Shown here: piece after piece, positions 29,955 through 38,294 of the stretch | How positions within the stretch are numbered: the stretch's first letter is position 1 | How the letters are laid out: each line of letters begins with the position of its first letter | Source: a virus | Strand: one strand, 5' to 3' | Virus record (IMG/VR): IMGVR_UViG_3300033552_000004 | Location: 1-64,000 of that record | DNA length: 64,000 nt | Program-made: the position numbers and the translations under genes | Notes under the pieces: generated by a model | What the model saw: only the letters and a program-made list of their open reading frames with translations | What the model was told of the DNA's origin: nothing | Database searches by the model: none

Positions 29955-32353
29955 GAGTTGTATACGACATTGAAGCTACTAACCTCTTGACGCACGAAAC
30001 AATTGACTATACGGCATCGCCGTATGTGTTACTGCCAGCCTTCAAAATGCACTGCATTGTGGCAAAGGACATTGACACGAAGTCGGTTTATAAGTTTGTC
30101 GGGAAAGAAATAAAAACCCAGTTCCCACAATTGCTGGCTGAAGCATCTACGTTGATTTGTCATAACCAGATTTCGTATGATCTTTTGGCACTCAAGCTTT
30201 ACTTAGGCATCGACTACACAATCGGGGAAACCTGCACATTAAACGGGCGGGAGGTCGAGATAGTCGATACGCTAGTTTTAAGCAAAACATTGAATCCAGA
30301 CCGCTACCTTGGTCACAGCATCGCTGCATGGGGTGATCGTTTGGGCCTGGCTAAGATTGACTGGAGGGCTAAGGCAATTGAGCTTGGCCTGATTACTTTT
30401 AGTTCGCCTAAAGGTGCTGAATTTGCCGTGTACCATCCTGAGATGTTAAAGTACAACGAGCGCGACGTTGACGTCAACGAAGCCGTGTACCATGCGTTAA
30501 TGAAGGAGTGGGGTGAGTGGGATTGGAGTGGGCCGTTTGCGCTGGAGCAGATGACGCGTGACATTGTCACGCGACAGGAACACCGTGGGTTTTGGTATGA
30601 CTCAGACCTTGGCGAGTGGTGCGTACGTGATCTGGACGAGAAGATGGAAGACATCCGCACCATCGTTGAACCTCTGTTGCCGCCTAAGCCTATGGGGGTG
30701 ACTAAGCTTAAGGCTTTCATGCCGCCGAAGATTCAGTTTAAAAAGAACGGTGAAGTGTCTGCGGTGCTGGAGAAGTGGGTTGAGCGGCACGGCGGCAAGA
30801 TCAGCAGAGATGAATCAGGACTTTACACGGAGCTTTATGGTAATCCTATTGCCTTGCCGCTTGATGTTGAGACATCAATTCAGACGCATGAGCCTGCCAC
30901 TGTGAAAGATATCACCCACATAAAGGGTTACCTGGTAGGTCTAGGCTGGTCGCCAACTCAGTATAAAGAGCGCGACCTGACGGTGGACAGTAAAAAGAAC
31001 AAGCTGTCACAAGAGAAGTTTGAGATTGCAGCGACGCGCTACGCAGAGCAGACCTTGGCAAGTCCATTTTGTAAGGACAGGCTGATTGAACTGAATACGT
31101 CTCGCAAGAACCTGCTGAACAAGCTCTTGAGCCACGACATTAAGCGTCCACTGAAGGTGTACACTAACCCGACGATTACAGTTGGGATGGAAAAGGAGAT
31201 TGACCCAGCGTTGCTAGAACTGGCTGACAAGTTTCCACATGCCAAGTTGGTGAGTGAGTACTTGACCTATTCGCACAGGCGGAACAGTATTTTAGGTGGA
31301 GGTGTTGACCCTGACGAGATGGATGAGGATGACGAGTGGACTGGCAAGGGTTTTATGGCTGCTGAACGTATCCAAATTGACCATCGCATACCGACCCCTG
31401 CGGATACCTGCGGAGCCGGTACAAGCCGTTTTAAGCACAAGCTGGTGGCAAATATTCCACGGGTGACAAGCCTATACGGCGATAAGATGCGGGCACAGTT
31501 TGGAGTGGATGTTGAGGACGGAAAGATTCAGTTAGGCTACGATTTTGACAGTCTGGAGGCGAAGATCGAGGCACACTATGTTTACCGATACCCTGGCGGG
31601 CCTGAGTATGGTGTGTCGTTGATTGCCGACAAGCCAAACGACTGCCACACTGTGCTGGCCCTTAGCATCAGCAAGATACTCGGCAGGCCATTCCCAAGGG
31701 GGACTGCGAAGAATGTGAAGTACGGTTGCAGCTATAACGCACAGATAGCGCGAGTAGCTAAGACTGTAGGCTGTAGTCTGGAGGACGCTGAAATTATCTT
31801 CAACGAGTTCTGGTCGCAAGCTGCACCTTTGAAGCTGTTAAAAGAGAAGATGCAGAAGTACTGGGAAACCACTGGGCAGAAAAAGTTCTTGTGCGGGCTA
31901 GATGGGCGCAAGCTCCCTATCCGTTCAAAGGGCAATGTGATTAACACGGCGTTCCAAAGTGCTGGCGTGATCTGTGCCAAACGAGCGATGGTGATTCACG
32001 AACAGAAGTTGAAGGATGCAGGGCTATACGTTGACTTCTTTCGAGACGACTGGAAGTCGAAGTCGTATTGCCAGCAGCTTATTGCGTATCACGACGAAGC
32101 CCAGCTTGAAATTTGCCGTGAACAGGTTGAGTGGAAGAAGTTTAAGGACGAGGGTGCCTGTAAGGTATTCAAGCCGGAAGACGGTAGAGTCTGGTCAGAC
32201 CCTGTCCACAACGACAAGGGATGGTTTCGTGGGTATGTTCAGGCTGGTGAACTGGCAACTGAGGCAGTGAGAGAGTCTGGTCAGTACTACAAGTTGAATG
32301 TCGAGTTGTCGGCTGGGTATATGTTGGGTACGAACTGGGGCACTTGTCATTGA
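29951..32353 (+). CDS. T7-like family A DNA polymerase with 3'-5' exonuclease
   Basis: This 800-aa enzyme has an N-terminal DEDD exonuclease: YDIEATN (Asp6, Glu8), HNQISYDLLALK (about 72-83) and YNERDVDVNEAVY (about 167-179). The C-terminal polymerase follows: motif A GYDFDSLEAKIE (about 529-540), motif B KNVKYGCSYN (about 586-595) and motif C YHDEAQLE (about 713-720). It replicates the phage genome with the primase-helicase and SSB. The length is larger than T7 gp5 (704 aa), with extra sequence between the exonuclease and polymerase domains. ATGA-coupled upstream. Confidence 0.95.
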   Translation: MRVVYDIEATNLLTHETIDYTASPYVLLPAFKMHCIVAKDIDTKSVYKFVGKEIKTQFPQLLAEASTLICHNQISYDLLALKLYLGIDYTIGETCTLNGREVEIVDTLVLSKTLNPDRYLGHSIAAWGDRLGLAKIDWRAKAIELGLITFSSPKGAEFAVYHPEMLKYNERDVDVNEAVYHALMKEWGEWDWSGPFALEQMTRDIVTRQEHRGFWYDSDLGEWCVRDLDEKMEDIRTIVEPLLPPKPMGVTKLKAFMPPKIQFKKNGEVSAVLEKWVERHGGKISRDESGLYTELYGNPIALPLDVETSIQTHEPATVKDITHIKGYLVGLGWSPTQYKERDLTVDSKKNKLSQEKFEIAATRYAEQTLASPFCKDRLIELNTSRKNLLNKLLSHDIKRPLKVYTNPTITVGMEKEIDPALLELADKFPHAKLVSEYLTYSHRRNSILGGGVDPDEMDEDDEWTGKGFMAAERIQIDHRIPTPADTCGAGTSRFKHKLVANIPRVTSLYGDKMRAQFGVDVEDGKIQLGYDFDSLEAKIEAHYVYRYPGGPEYGVSLIADKPNDCHTVLALSISKILGRPFPRGTAKNVKYGCSYNAQIARVAKTVGCSLEDAEIIFNEFWSQAAPLKLLKEKMQKYWETTGQKKFLCGLDGRKLPIRSKGNVINTAFQSAGVICAKRAMVIHEQKLKDAGLYVDFFRDDWKSKSYCQQLIAYHDEAQLEICREQVEWKKFKDEGACKVFKPEDGRVWSDPVHNDKGWFRGYVQAGELATEAVRESGQYYKLNVELSAGYMLGTNWGTCH

Positions 32354-32354
32354 G

Positions 32355-32370
32355 TTCTCATTATTAAGAA
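32355..32370. promoter_or_regulatory. Palindrome site next to the 32380 start
   Basis: ttctcattattaagaa lies immediately before the aaaggaattt ribosome site of 32380-32529, so here the palindrome is transcribed or blocks initiation. No -10 is seen downstream. Confidence 0.5.
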
Positions 32371-32379
32371 AAGGAATTT

Positions 32380-32529
32380 ATGCTTTATTTTTGCATTTAT
32401 GTTTTGGTTGTTTCGGCATGTCAGTTTGTGGCAAGCGTCCCTGCCGCCAGTGGGCCTACGATTGGGCAGTGCGTGAGCCTCGCTACCGCAACCTACGCAC
32501 TGCTAATGATTATTGGCGCTACTAAGTGA
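32380..32529 (+). CDS. Small membrane protein, 49 aa
   Basis: ATG 32380 is four bases after aaaaggaa and the stop overlaps the next GTG (GTGA), both typical here. Two hydrophobic stretches: an N-terminal one (LYFCIYVLVVSACQFV) and a C-terminal one (TATYALLMIIGA). An overlapping +2-frame ORF (32418-32525) competes for the same DNA. Confidence 0.62.
   Translation: MLYFCIYVLVVSACQFVASVPAASGPTIGQCVSLATATYALLMIIGATK
32418..32525 (+). CDS. Alternative overlapping ORF, 35 aa
   Basis: A second frame in the same DNA encodes a Trp/Tyr/Arg-rich peptide (RQWAYDWAVREPRYRN) that looks protein-like. It has no ribosome site, so it is less likely than 32380-32529 unless translated by coupling. Confidence 0.3.
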   Translation: MSVCGKRPCRQWAYDWAVREPRYRNLRTANDYWRY

Positions 32530-32711
32530 GAGTGTGGACAAAAGTAGTCTACGCGTGTGACTGCCCAACCTGCGAGTGCTGCGGTGAGCCTGTCTGTGTA
32601 GCGTGTGACACGCACTACGCAGACTGCGACTGCCCAGGCCCAACGCAAGACGGGTATGACTACAGGCTTAGAAGGGGCGTACTAGAAGCGGCCCTGCAAG
32701 ACGATGACTGA
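32526..32711 (+). CDS. Cysteine-rich putative zinc protein, 61 aa
   Basis: GTG 32526 overlaps the upstream stop. Ten cysteines in 27 residues, in pairs (CDCPTCECCGEPVCVACD, then ADCDCPGP), plus a His, indicate a compact metal-binding (zinc-ribbon-like) fold. Related small proteins occur in other phages as far as I recall; function unknown. Confidence 0.75.
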   Translation: MRVWTKVVYACDCPTCECCGEPVCVACDTHYADCDCPGPTQDGYDYRLRRGVLEAALQDDD

Positions 32712-33066
32712 TGTTATCCGGCACGGCAAACCCTCAAACGCCTACAAGGCAACTTTGCGAAAGCCTCAGACAGAAGATTTCGATAAATTAGTGAAAGCTT
32801 GCATGGCAGCTATCATTAATGATGAGGTTGATGTTATAATCTCGTTTGCATACACGATGAAGTTTCCAGACAAATTTCCGAAAGGAATTTGCATGAGCAA
32901 GAAGCCAGACGGCAGCAATGTCCACAAGGTGAAGGCTAAGAGACTTTTGATGTGGCTGTACGAGAACGGCTACACAGCCGCTACGGTGGAAATGCTTGGT
33001 GTGCAGAAAAGAGCTTTCGCCGCGATGGAAAAAGAATTTCAACTTTCTCCCATTAATGAGAAATGA
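32704..33066 (+). CDS. Hypothetical protein, 120 aa
   Basis: ATG 32704 overlaps the upstream gene by eight bases. A small helical domain follows a basic N-terminus, with LLMWLYENGYTAATVEMLGV and a Met-rich C-terminus. No family recognised. The palindrome promoter of the next unit lies in its last 20 bases. Confidence 0.7.
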   Translation: MTDVIRHGKPSNAYKATLRKPQTEDFDKLVKACMAAIINDEVDVIISFAYTMKFPDKFPKGICMSKKPDGSNVHKVKAKRLLMWLYENGYTAATVEMLGVQKRAFAAMEKEFQLSPINEK

Positions 33067-33077
33067 GGGTGTACAAT
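33048..33077 (+). promoter_or_regulatory. Palindrome promoter for the 33105 unit
   Basis: The palindrome tcccattaatgaga (33048-33061), an 18-bp gap with an ATGAGGG spacer, then the extended -10 TGTACAAT (33070-33077). The unit includes the dNMP kinase. Confidence 0.72.
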
Positions 33078-33104
33078 GACTACACCAAACAGGGTAGGAG
33101 GTAA

Positions 33105-33344
33105 ATGAAGATAACAAGCAACGCGGGTGTTTCGATTGAGGTAGATGCAGAGCTTGGCTTGCTGCTAAACGGCAAGCCACCTCACAGCATCGTGCCTCTG
33201 GGCGACAACTGGTACAGAGCAACAACAGTAGCCTTCTGCAGGATAAAACGTCCTGCGAAAGCAAACGGAATCCGTAAGCGCAAGAAAGCGCTTATGGCAG
33301 CAGTTAAACGGTATAGATTTTCATTCAACTTTAAACGAGACTAA
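33105..33344 (+). CDS. Hypothetical basic protein, 79 aa
   Basis: Start ATG 33105 behind gtaggaggtaaATG. A beta-like first half (VSIEVDAELGLLLNGKPP) and a strongly basic tail (KRKKALMAAVKRYRFSF). No family recognised; nucleic-acid binding is possible. Confidence 0.68.
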   Translation: MKITSNAGVSIEVDAELGLLLNGKPPHSIVPLGDNWYRATTVAFCRIKRPAKANGIRKRKKALMAAVKRYRFSFNFKRD

Positions 33345-33350
33345 CAGATT

Positions 33351-33560
33351 ATGAGCGAATCACGTAAGCGCGGCAGTTTTAATGAGCGGGTCAAAATGGC
33401 CCATGAGCGAAAAGAAATCATAGAAGAGAATAGGCGCATCCAACGCATGGAGCGAGAGGCATCTATGTCAATCCAGACCAAGCGCAAGCGTGCCAATTTG
33501 CGAATGCTGATGGCATTTGCCGCAGGCGCTATCGCCAGCGGCCCAAGATTAACAACATAA
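33351..33560 (+). CDS. Basic coiled-coil protein, 69 aa
   Basis: Very charged helix (RVKMAHERKEIIEENRRIQR), basic second half and a hydrophobic end (MLMAFAAGAIA), perhaps a weak membrane anchor. No family recognised. Six bases separate it from the upstream stop. Confidence 0.65.
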   Translation: MSESRKRGSFNERVKMAHERKEIIEENRRIQRMEREASMSIQTKRKRANLRMLMAFAAGAIASGPRLTT

Positions 33561-33570
33561 GGAGTAGACA

Positions 33571-33816
33571 ATGTCAAAATTTGAACAAGTAGAGACGGTG
33601 AAGGCCCGTGACCTGGTTGTGGCTGAACAGGCAGAGGCACTTGAAATTGTGGTCGAGCCAGTAGAGAGCGTGATTACACTGCTGGTTTCGACGAAGGTGG
33701 CTATGCCGTCAGAGTTTTTGAAGGACGTCGAGGCCAATACAGCGACAGTCCGCACAATGCTGGACAAGCTGTTCAAAGACCTCGGCGGGGACGTAGTCGG
33801 GGTGGACATCATCTGA
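33571..33816 (+). CDS. Hypothetical acidic protein, 81 aa
   Basis: Start ATG 33571 behind aaggagtagacaATG. An acidic helical protein with two helices and a TATVRTMLDKLFKDLGG segment. No family recognised. TGATG overlap with the kinase gene. Confidence 0.7.
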   Translation: MSKFEQVETVKARDLVVAEQAEALEIVVEPVESVITLLVSTKVAMPSEFLKDVEANTATVRTMLDKLFKDLGGDVVGVDII

Positions 33817-34334
33817 TGTTGATTGGCATTACCGGCAAAGCCGGGTCAGGTAAAGACACTGTTGCAGACTACCTGAAGGCCAGTAGTAACTTCAGGTCTA
33901 TCGCGTTTGCTGACCCTATCAGGGCAGGCATGAAAGCCATTTTTGGCTTTGATGACAGGCTCTTCCAGCACCCCGATAAAGAGGTGATCTTGGAAGAGTT
34001 TGGCAAGTCGCCCAGACAAATGATGCAAACCCTTGGGACGGAGTGGGGCCGCGAGAGCGTCAACACAGACTTGTGGCTGATACTGGCAGGCATCAAAGTC
34101 AAGGCGTTAAGTGCTAGAGGCTACAACGTAGCCATCACCGACGTCCGGTTCGAGAACGAGGCAGAATACATTCGCAGTAGTGGTGGAGAAATCTGGCACA
34201 TTCAAAGGGGAGTCGCAGGTACGAAACATGTGCACACCAGCGAAGCTGGTGTGGGTTTTGTAGACGGCGACTTGCTTATTGACAACAACGGAACGCTTGC
34301 ACAGCTTTATGAGCAAGTTGATGAATACGTTTGA
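33816..34334 (+). CDS. Deoxynucleoside monophosphate kinase
   Basis: This 172-aa protein has the P-loop GKAGSGKDT (7-15), then AFADPIRAGMKAIFG, a variable lid region and a VAITDVRFENEAEYIR motif characteristic of phage dNMP kinases (T4 gp1 type). It phosphorylates dNMPs, feeding the dNTP pool with ThyX and RNR. The Arg and Glu of DVRFENE are conserved in the family. TGATG-coupled to the preceding gene. Confidence 0.88.
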   Translation: MLIGITGKAGSGKDTVADYLKASSNFRSIAFADPIRAGMKAIFGFDDRLFQHPDKEVILEEFGKSPRQMMQTLGTEWGRESVNTDLWLILAGIKVKALSARGYNVAITDVRFENEAEYIRSSGGEIWHIQRGVAGTKHVHTSEAGVGFVDGDLLIDNNGTLAQLYEQVDEYV

Positions 34335-34343
34335 GAGGGCAAA

Positions 34344-34610
34344 ATGAACACTTGTCTACAGTCAGTACGTGGCGGGTATGTTGCCCCAGCTGCGGAGCAG
34401 GAGGGTAGACCATTGGTGAGGTATGAACCTATCGGCCACGCGATAGTTGTCGGCTACCGTGCCTGGGTTATCCCGCTAGATCACTACGCGAATGACAGGG
34501 TGTCTAACACTGGGCCAGCATTCACCGGCACCGTAGTGGCATACGACGAAACAACAGGCGCTTTTGAAACTCGCCGCACACGCTATGTATTAGCAGACAG
34601 GAGACATTAA
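34344..34610 (+). CDS. Hypothetical protein, 88 aa
   Basis: Start ATG 34344 behind ttgagagggcaaaATG. A small beta-sheet protein (HAIVVGYRAWVIPLDHY, FTGTVVAYDETTGAFETR) of unknown family. Its Arg-rich end and the TRR spacing recall other small phage barrels. Confidence 0.7.
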   Translation: MNTCLQSVRGGYVAPAAEQEGRPLVRYEPIGHAIVVGYRAWVIPLDHYANDRVSNTGPAFTGTVVAYDETTGAFETRRTRYVLADRRH

Positions 34611-34611
34611 C

Positions 34612-34884
34612 ATGGCAGAACAATTGCCGCACATTGAGTTTGCAGCCGAAGTGGTGCGCCTCGCAATGGAAGCGCAAGACGCACACGATGGCGTAAGTGT
34701 CCCCATGAACGGCATCGCAATTGCTGCAGCTGCATTGCTGGTAGACATGAGTATCTACACCCCAGGCACCGTTGACGAGGAAACCTTGAAAGAGGTAACT
34801 GAGCGGTTTAAGGTGTGTGTTGATTCCGCAGTTGCTTTTGCATCAGCGCAAGTGGAAGGTGGGGCGCTAAATGCAGTGGCTTGA
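34612..34884 (+). CDS. Hypothetical helical protein, 90 aa
   Basis: Start ATG 34612 behind acaggagacattaacATG. A helical bundle with Ala-rich middle and acidic residues (LPHIEFAAEVVRLAMEAQD, TLKEVTERFKVCVDS). No family recognised. Confidence 0.7.
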   Translation: MAEQLPHIEFAAEVVRLAMEAQDAHDGVSVPMNGIAIAAAALLVDMSIYTPGTVDEETLKEVTERFKVCVDSAVAFASAQVEGGALNAVA

Positions 34885-34975
34885 AGTGGCTGTTATCGCT
34901 GTACTGGTTGGTTGCGTTGTTTTAGGAGGCATAGCTGCCGCGATAATCTCAAACAATGGCCTCGACAATGGCTGA
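34871..34975 (+). CDS. Single-pass membrane peptide, 34 aa
   Basis: ATG 34871 overlaps the end of the upstream gene. One transmembrane segment (WLEVAVIAVLVGCVVLGGIA) and a short polar tail. Microproteins like this occur in phage early regions; function unknown. Confidence 0.5.
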   Translation: MQWLEVAVIAVLVGCVVLGGIAAAIISNNGLDNG

Positions 34976-35183
34976 CATAACAATGTGCATGGGCACATGG
35001 TGTGCAAACAAAGAAACATGCTACCGCTTTACAGCCGTAGCAAACGAGTGGCGGCAGTCTTACTTTCGTGAGATTCCGCTGCAAGACGATGGTAGCTGTG
35101 ACCATTATTCTCCCAACGAGAAGGCAGACAAAAGCAAAGGAGCCAAAAGCTCCAACCCCGCTCATAAACGAGCATTAAAATAA
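34968..35183 (+). CDS. Conserved Cys-containing phage protein, 71 aa
   Basis: Start ATG 34968 is preferred, giving MADITMCMGTWCANK. The four-cysteine pattern (CMGTWCANKETCYRF ... SCDHY), plus the QSYF motif, matches a widespread small phage family of unknown role, possibly zinc-binding. An in-frame ATG at 34956 would add four residues. Confidence 0.75.
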   Translation: MADITMCMGTWCANKETCYRFTAVANEWRQSYFREIPLQDDGSCDHYSPNEKADKSKGAKSSNPAHKRALK

Positions 35184-35194
35184 AGGATACATAC

Positions 35195-36139
35195 ATGTCA
35201 TTTAAACCAGAATCCAGCGGCAACACTTCCGGCGCTAAATTTGAAGATACCAGCAAGCTCCCGACCCCACGGGCGGGTAGCCGCAAAGCCCGTATCAGCC
35301 TCATCGTAGACTTGGGTAAACAGAACCGCGAAGATTATGAAGACCCGGTGACTAAAGAGGTGCGGGCACAAAAGCCAGCGCACCAAGTGGCAGTGTTTGC
35401 TGATTTGGTTGCTGACGTCGTTGACTACGGTGGCAAGATTGGTAAGGCGCAATATCGCTTGATGCTGAACAAGCAGTTCATGGGCCAAGTGCAAGGCGTT
35501 AACTTCCAGGCATCACCTCCGAAGGATGCCAAAGGCAATACCGTCGCTGGCAAGCCTTGGTGCCTGCACCCAGCCAACCTGCTTGCGAAGCTGTTTAAAG
35601 CAGTGGGTAAGGCAGAGCTTGCAAACGATGACCGTAACAATCCCAACTCAATGGACATCAACCTGCTCCTTAATGAGCCAGTGATGTGCCAGGTAGAGGT
35701 CAAGGAAACTGAGGGCAAAAAGGAAGACGCTGACGGCAACAAGATTGTCTACAAGAACGTCAACTTCAAAGGCGTCTCAGAGATTCCAGAGGACGACGAT
35801 GGCGCGAAAATTGCCGTGGCAGCGCTGACTCAGAAGGCACGTTGCATCACTTTCTCCAATGCCACTGCGGACGACATTCAATATATTCGTGCGAACCTGA
35901 TTGCACAGATTAAGCTGGCTAACAACTACGCTGGAAGTCAGATGCAGAAAGCGATTGAGGCTTACGAGGCAGCGAATGGTGGCGCAAAGGCTGCAGCCAA
36001 GGGTAGTGATGACGACGAGGGTGATGAAGAGGAAGAAAAGCCTGCAGCTAAGCCTGCAGCGGCTAAGAAGCCTGCTGCCCCTAAGAAGCCTTCGCCTCCG
36101 GTGGGTTTTGATGATTTGGACGACGATATTCCGTTCTAA
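35195..36139 (+). CDS. T7 gp2.5-like single-stranded DNA-binding protein
   Basis: This 314-aa protein has an OB-like N-terminal body (about 20-230) with the gp2.5-type blocks AHQVAVFADLVADV, YRLMLNKQFMG and PWCLHPANLLAKLF, and a long Lys/Ala/Pro-rich linker. The acidic C-terminus ends DDLDDDIPF, virtually the acidic tip of E. coli SSB (DDDIPF). That tip recruits DNA-repair and replication partners, so the phage protein may borrow host SSB partners. Terminator and palindrome follow. Confidence 0.88.
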   Translation: MSFKPESSGNTSGAKFEDTSKLPTPRAGSRKARISLIVDLGKQNREDYEDPVTKEVRAQKPAHQVAVFADLVADVVDYGGKIGKAQYRLMLNKQFMGQVQGVNFQASPPKDAKGNTVAGKPWCLHPANLLAKLFKAVGKAELANDDRNNPNSMDINLLLNEPVMCQVEVKETEGKKEDADGNKIVYKNVNFKGVSEIPEDDDGAKIAVAALTQKARCITFSNATADDIQYIRANLIAQIKLANNYAGSQMQKAIEAYEAANGGAKAAAKGSDDDEGDEEEEKPAAKPAAAKKPAAPKKPSPPVGFDDLDDDIPF

Positions 36140-36195
36140 TTCTCATTAATAAGAACTAGATATAGCCCTGTACTCGTAAGGGTACAGGGCTTTTT
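36140..36195 (+). terminator. Palindrome plus strong terminator after SSB
   Basis: The palindrome ttctcattaataagaa (36140-36155) overlaps the SSB stop region, followed by the rho-independent stem agccctgtac/gtacagggct and TTTTT (36164-36195). Confidence 0.85.
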
Positions 36196-36212
36196 GATTG
36201 AGAAGGAGAATT

Positions 36213-36941
36213 ATGCAACAAAAACAAATGTTTGTCGGAGATACATTTGAGACAAAGGACTCCGGCACGATTCGGGTCATAGAGCTTCTGGTTGGCAGTA
36301 AGGCAGTAGTAGAGTTTGATGACGGCAACACTGGCACGTTCCACAGAGCAAACATTGTCAGAGGTCTTGTTAAAAATTATATGAAGCCAATAATCTTCAA
36401 TAGGGGGTTTCTAGGTAGTCCGAGAACTTCAAAATGCAGAGCCTACGGTGTTTGGTCGCAGATGTTCAACAGATGTTACTCTGGAAAGTTCCAAGCTTAC
36501 CGCGACTGTACGGTTAATGAGGTTTGGTACGATTTTCAAGTCTTCCGCAGCTGGTATGAGGAACAGAAAAACTCGTCCATATTGGGCTTTGAGTTAGACA
36601 AGGATATTCTCCAACGAGGGAATAAGATTTACTGTGCAGAACTATGCCAAGTTATCCCAGCCAACCTGAACAAACTTCTTGAAAGCTCTAGGGCCTCAAG
36701 AGGGGCGCTACCCTTGGGCGTATCTTTGCACAAAGGTACTGGTAAGTATTTAGCAAGGTGTTGTGACGCCAAAGGCGGATACCCGCACATCGGGCTTTAC
36801 CCGACAGTTGACGAGGCTTTTGCAGCGTACAAAGCGGCTAAAGAGGGTTTTATCAAAGAATCGGCAGAAAAGTACAAGCACCTTATCACTTCCGATGCCT
36901 ACGACAAATTACTGCTATGGGAGGTAAAATATAATGACTAG
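36213..36941 (+). CDS. Homing-endonuclease-like protein (HNH/AP2 type)
   Basis: Start ATG 36213 behind gagaaggagaattATG (242 aa). The core reads AYGVWSQMFNRCYS, a Trp-Asp-Phe segment (VWYDFQVFRSWYEEQ), LDKDILQRGNKIYC and QVIPANLNKL, typical of phage homing-endonuclease-like proteins with AP2 DNA-binding modules. The His/Asn triad is not fully visible, so activity is uncertain. It sits between SSB and the exonuclease gene and overlaps the latter by eight bases. Confidence 0.78.
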   Translation: MQQKQMFVGDTFETKDSGTIRVIELLVGSKAVVEFDDGNTGTFHRANIVRGLVKNYMKPIIFNRGFLGSPRTSKCRAYGVWSQMFNRCYSGKFQAYRDCTVNEVWYDFQVFRSWYEEQKNSSILGFELDKDILQRGNKIYCAELCQVIPANLNKLLESSRASRGALPLGVSLHKGTGKYLARCCDAKGGYPHIGLYPTVDEAFAAYKAAKEGFIKESAEKYKHLITSDAYDKLLLWEVKYND

Positions 36942-37938
36942 AAGTATAGCGGTGATTGACGGGGATTTGATATCCTATCGCTGCGCCGCAGCTAACGAAA
37001 AGCGAACAGTTGACGCGATGCACAATGAGACGGCTGAATCGCACACGTTCGACACCGTGACAAAGTTCAGGGAGTGGTGTTCTGATTCAGAACTTGACCC
37101 TGCGGATTTTACAGTGACGCCCGGACAGGAAGCCGGAGCTAAAGCCTTTGCATTCGGGAAGTTAAAGAGTATGATTTCAGACATTACCAAGGACGCCAAG
37201 TGTGACGACTACCATATCGTGTTGTCAGGTAAAGATAATTTTCGACTTGAACTCCCACTACCTACTAGGTACAAAGACTCGCGCAAGGAGAACATCAAGC
37301 CACTACAGTTGCAAGCTTGCCGGGACTACCTAGTTGAGCATCACAATGCAGAGGTGAGTGTCGGGTGCGAAGCAGATGACCTACTCGTCGGGTATATGTA
37401 CCAAGGGTATAAAGACGGAGACTATGTGGTGCAGTGTTCGCTTGACAAAGACGCTTCCCACGGCCCCGGATACTTGTACGATTGGACGCTGATGTCAGAG
37501 CCAAAACTTATTACGGGCTATGGTGGGCTGACTCTGACCCTAAAAGAGACAGCACGTAAGACTGCTGCAGGCAAGCCTATCGTAGACAAAGTCATTAAAG
37601 GCACTGGCAGGGCATTCCTGTGGTATCAGATTGTCTTTGGTGACCCGGTAGATTCGTACAAGCCTTGCGAGTTAGCCAAGGCTAAGTTTGGCGAGGTCGG
37701 TGCTTATGAGTTGCTGAAGGATGCCAAGAACGATAAAGAGGCGCTCGAAGCTGTTGTGCGCCAGTATAAGTTGTGGTATCCGACACCTGTTACATACAGG
37801 GATTGGAATAATGTCCTGCACACGAAGTCGTGGCTGGAGATTATGCAGATGTATGCCGACTGCGCGTTTATGCGACGTTGGGAAGGCGACAGACTTGATG
37901 TTGAGAAATTGTTGAATAGGTTAGGAGTGAACGTATAG
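36934..37938 (+). CDS. 5'-3' exonuclease (FEN/T7 gp6-like)
   Basis: This 334-aa protein carries the FEN fold signals: AVIDGDLISYRCA (6-18), LSGKDNFRLELPLPTRYKDSR, GCEADDLLVGY (about 147-157) and CSLDKDA (about 169-175), all metal-binding Asp clusters of phage 5' nucleases. It removes RNA primers or degrades DNA ends and may act in recombination. It is coupled to the endonuclease-like gene and to 37938. Confidence 0.88.
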   Translation: MTRSIAVIDGDLISYRCAAANEKRTVDAMHNETAESHTFDTVTKFREWCSDSELDPADFTVTPGQEAGAKAFAFGKLKSMISDITKDAKCDDYHIVLSGKDNFRLELPLPTRYKDSRKENIKPLQLQACRDYLVEHHNAEVSVGCEADDLLVGYMYQGYKDGDYVVQCSLDKDASHGPGYLYDWTLMSEPKLITGYGGLTLTLKETARKTAAGKPIVDKVIKGTGRAFLWYQIVFGDPVDSYKPCELAKAKFGEVGAYELLKDAKNDKEALEAVVRQYKLWYPTPVTYRDWNNVLHTKSWLEIMQMYADCAFMRRWEGDRLDVEKLLNRLGVNV

Positions 37939-38294
37939 TGAGAAAATTTAAAGCGACCTTAAAAGAGTCCAGTTGCCCTGTTGACATTGCCGGGTTTGTC
38001 GTCTACATGGCGCTAACGAAAAACTATGTATCTGCTGGCTACATGGAGGACTCTACCCTGTACCAGCGGTGCAACGAGGGCAGTCCTTTTGTGGAAGTTG
38101 ATGCAAGTCACGACCTACCCTGGCGCTTTAGAGACTTTAACAATTTTGAAAATGGCGCAAATCGAGTAGAAAAGAAGTTGACAAAAGAGGGAGAAAGACT
38201 TGTTCTTCATTTTTTAAATTCCAGCTTCCGTGGCGATAAGTTCCAGGGGGAGTTTATCAACGAGGTTTACAAAGATCAAGGAGCAGAGCTATGA
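37938..38294 (+). CDS. Hypothetical protein, 118 aa
   Basis: GTG 37938 overlaps the exonuclease stop (TAGTG). A beta-alpha fold with LYQRCNEGSPFVEVDAS and a basic region (GANRVEKKLTKEGERLVLHF). No family recognised. Confidence 0.68.
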   Translation: MRKFKATLKESSCPVDIAGFVVYMALTKNYVSAGYMEDSTLYQRCNEGSPFVEVDASHDLPWRFRDFNNFENGANRVEKKLTKEGERLVLHFLNSSFRGDKFQGEFINEVYKDQGAEL

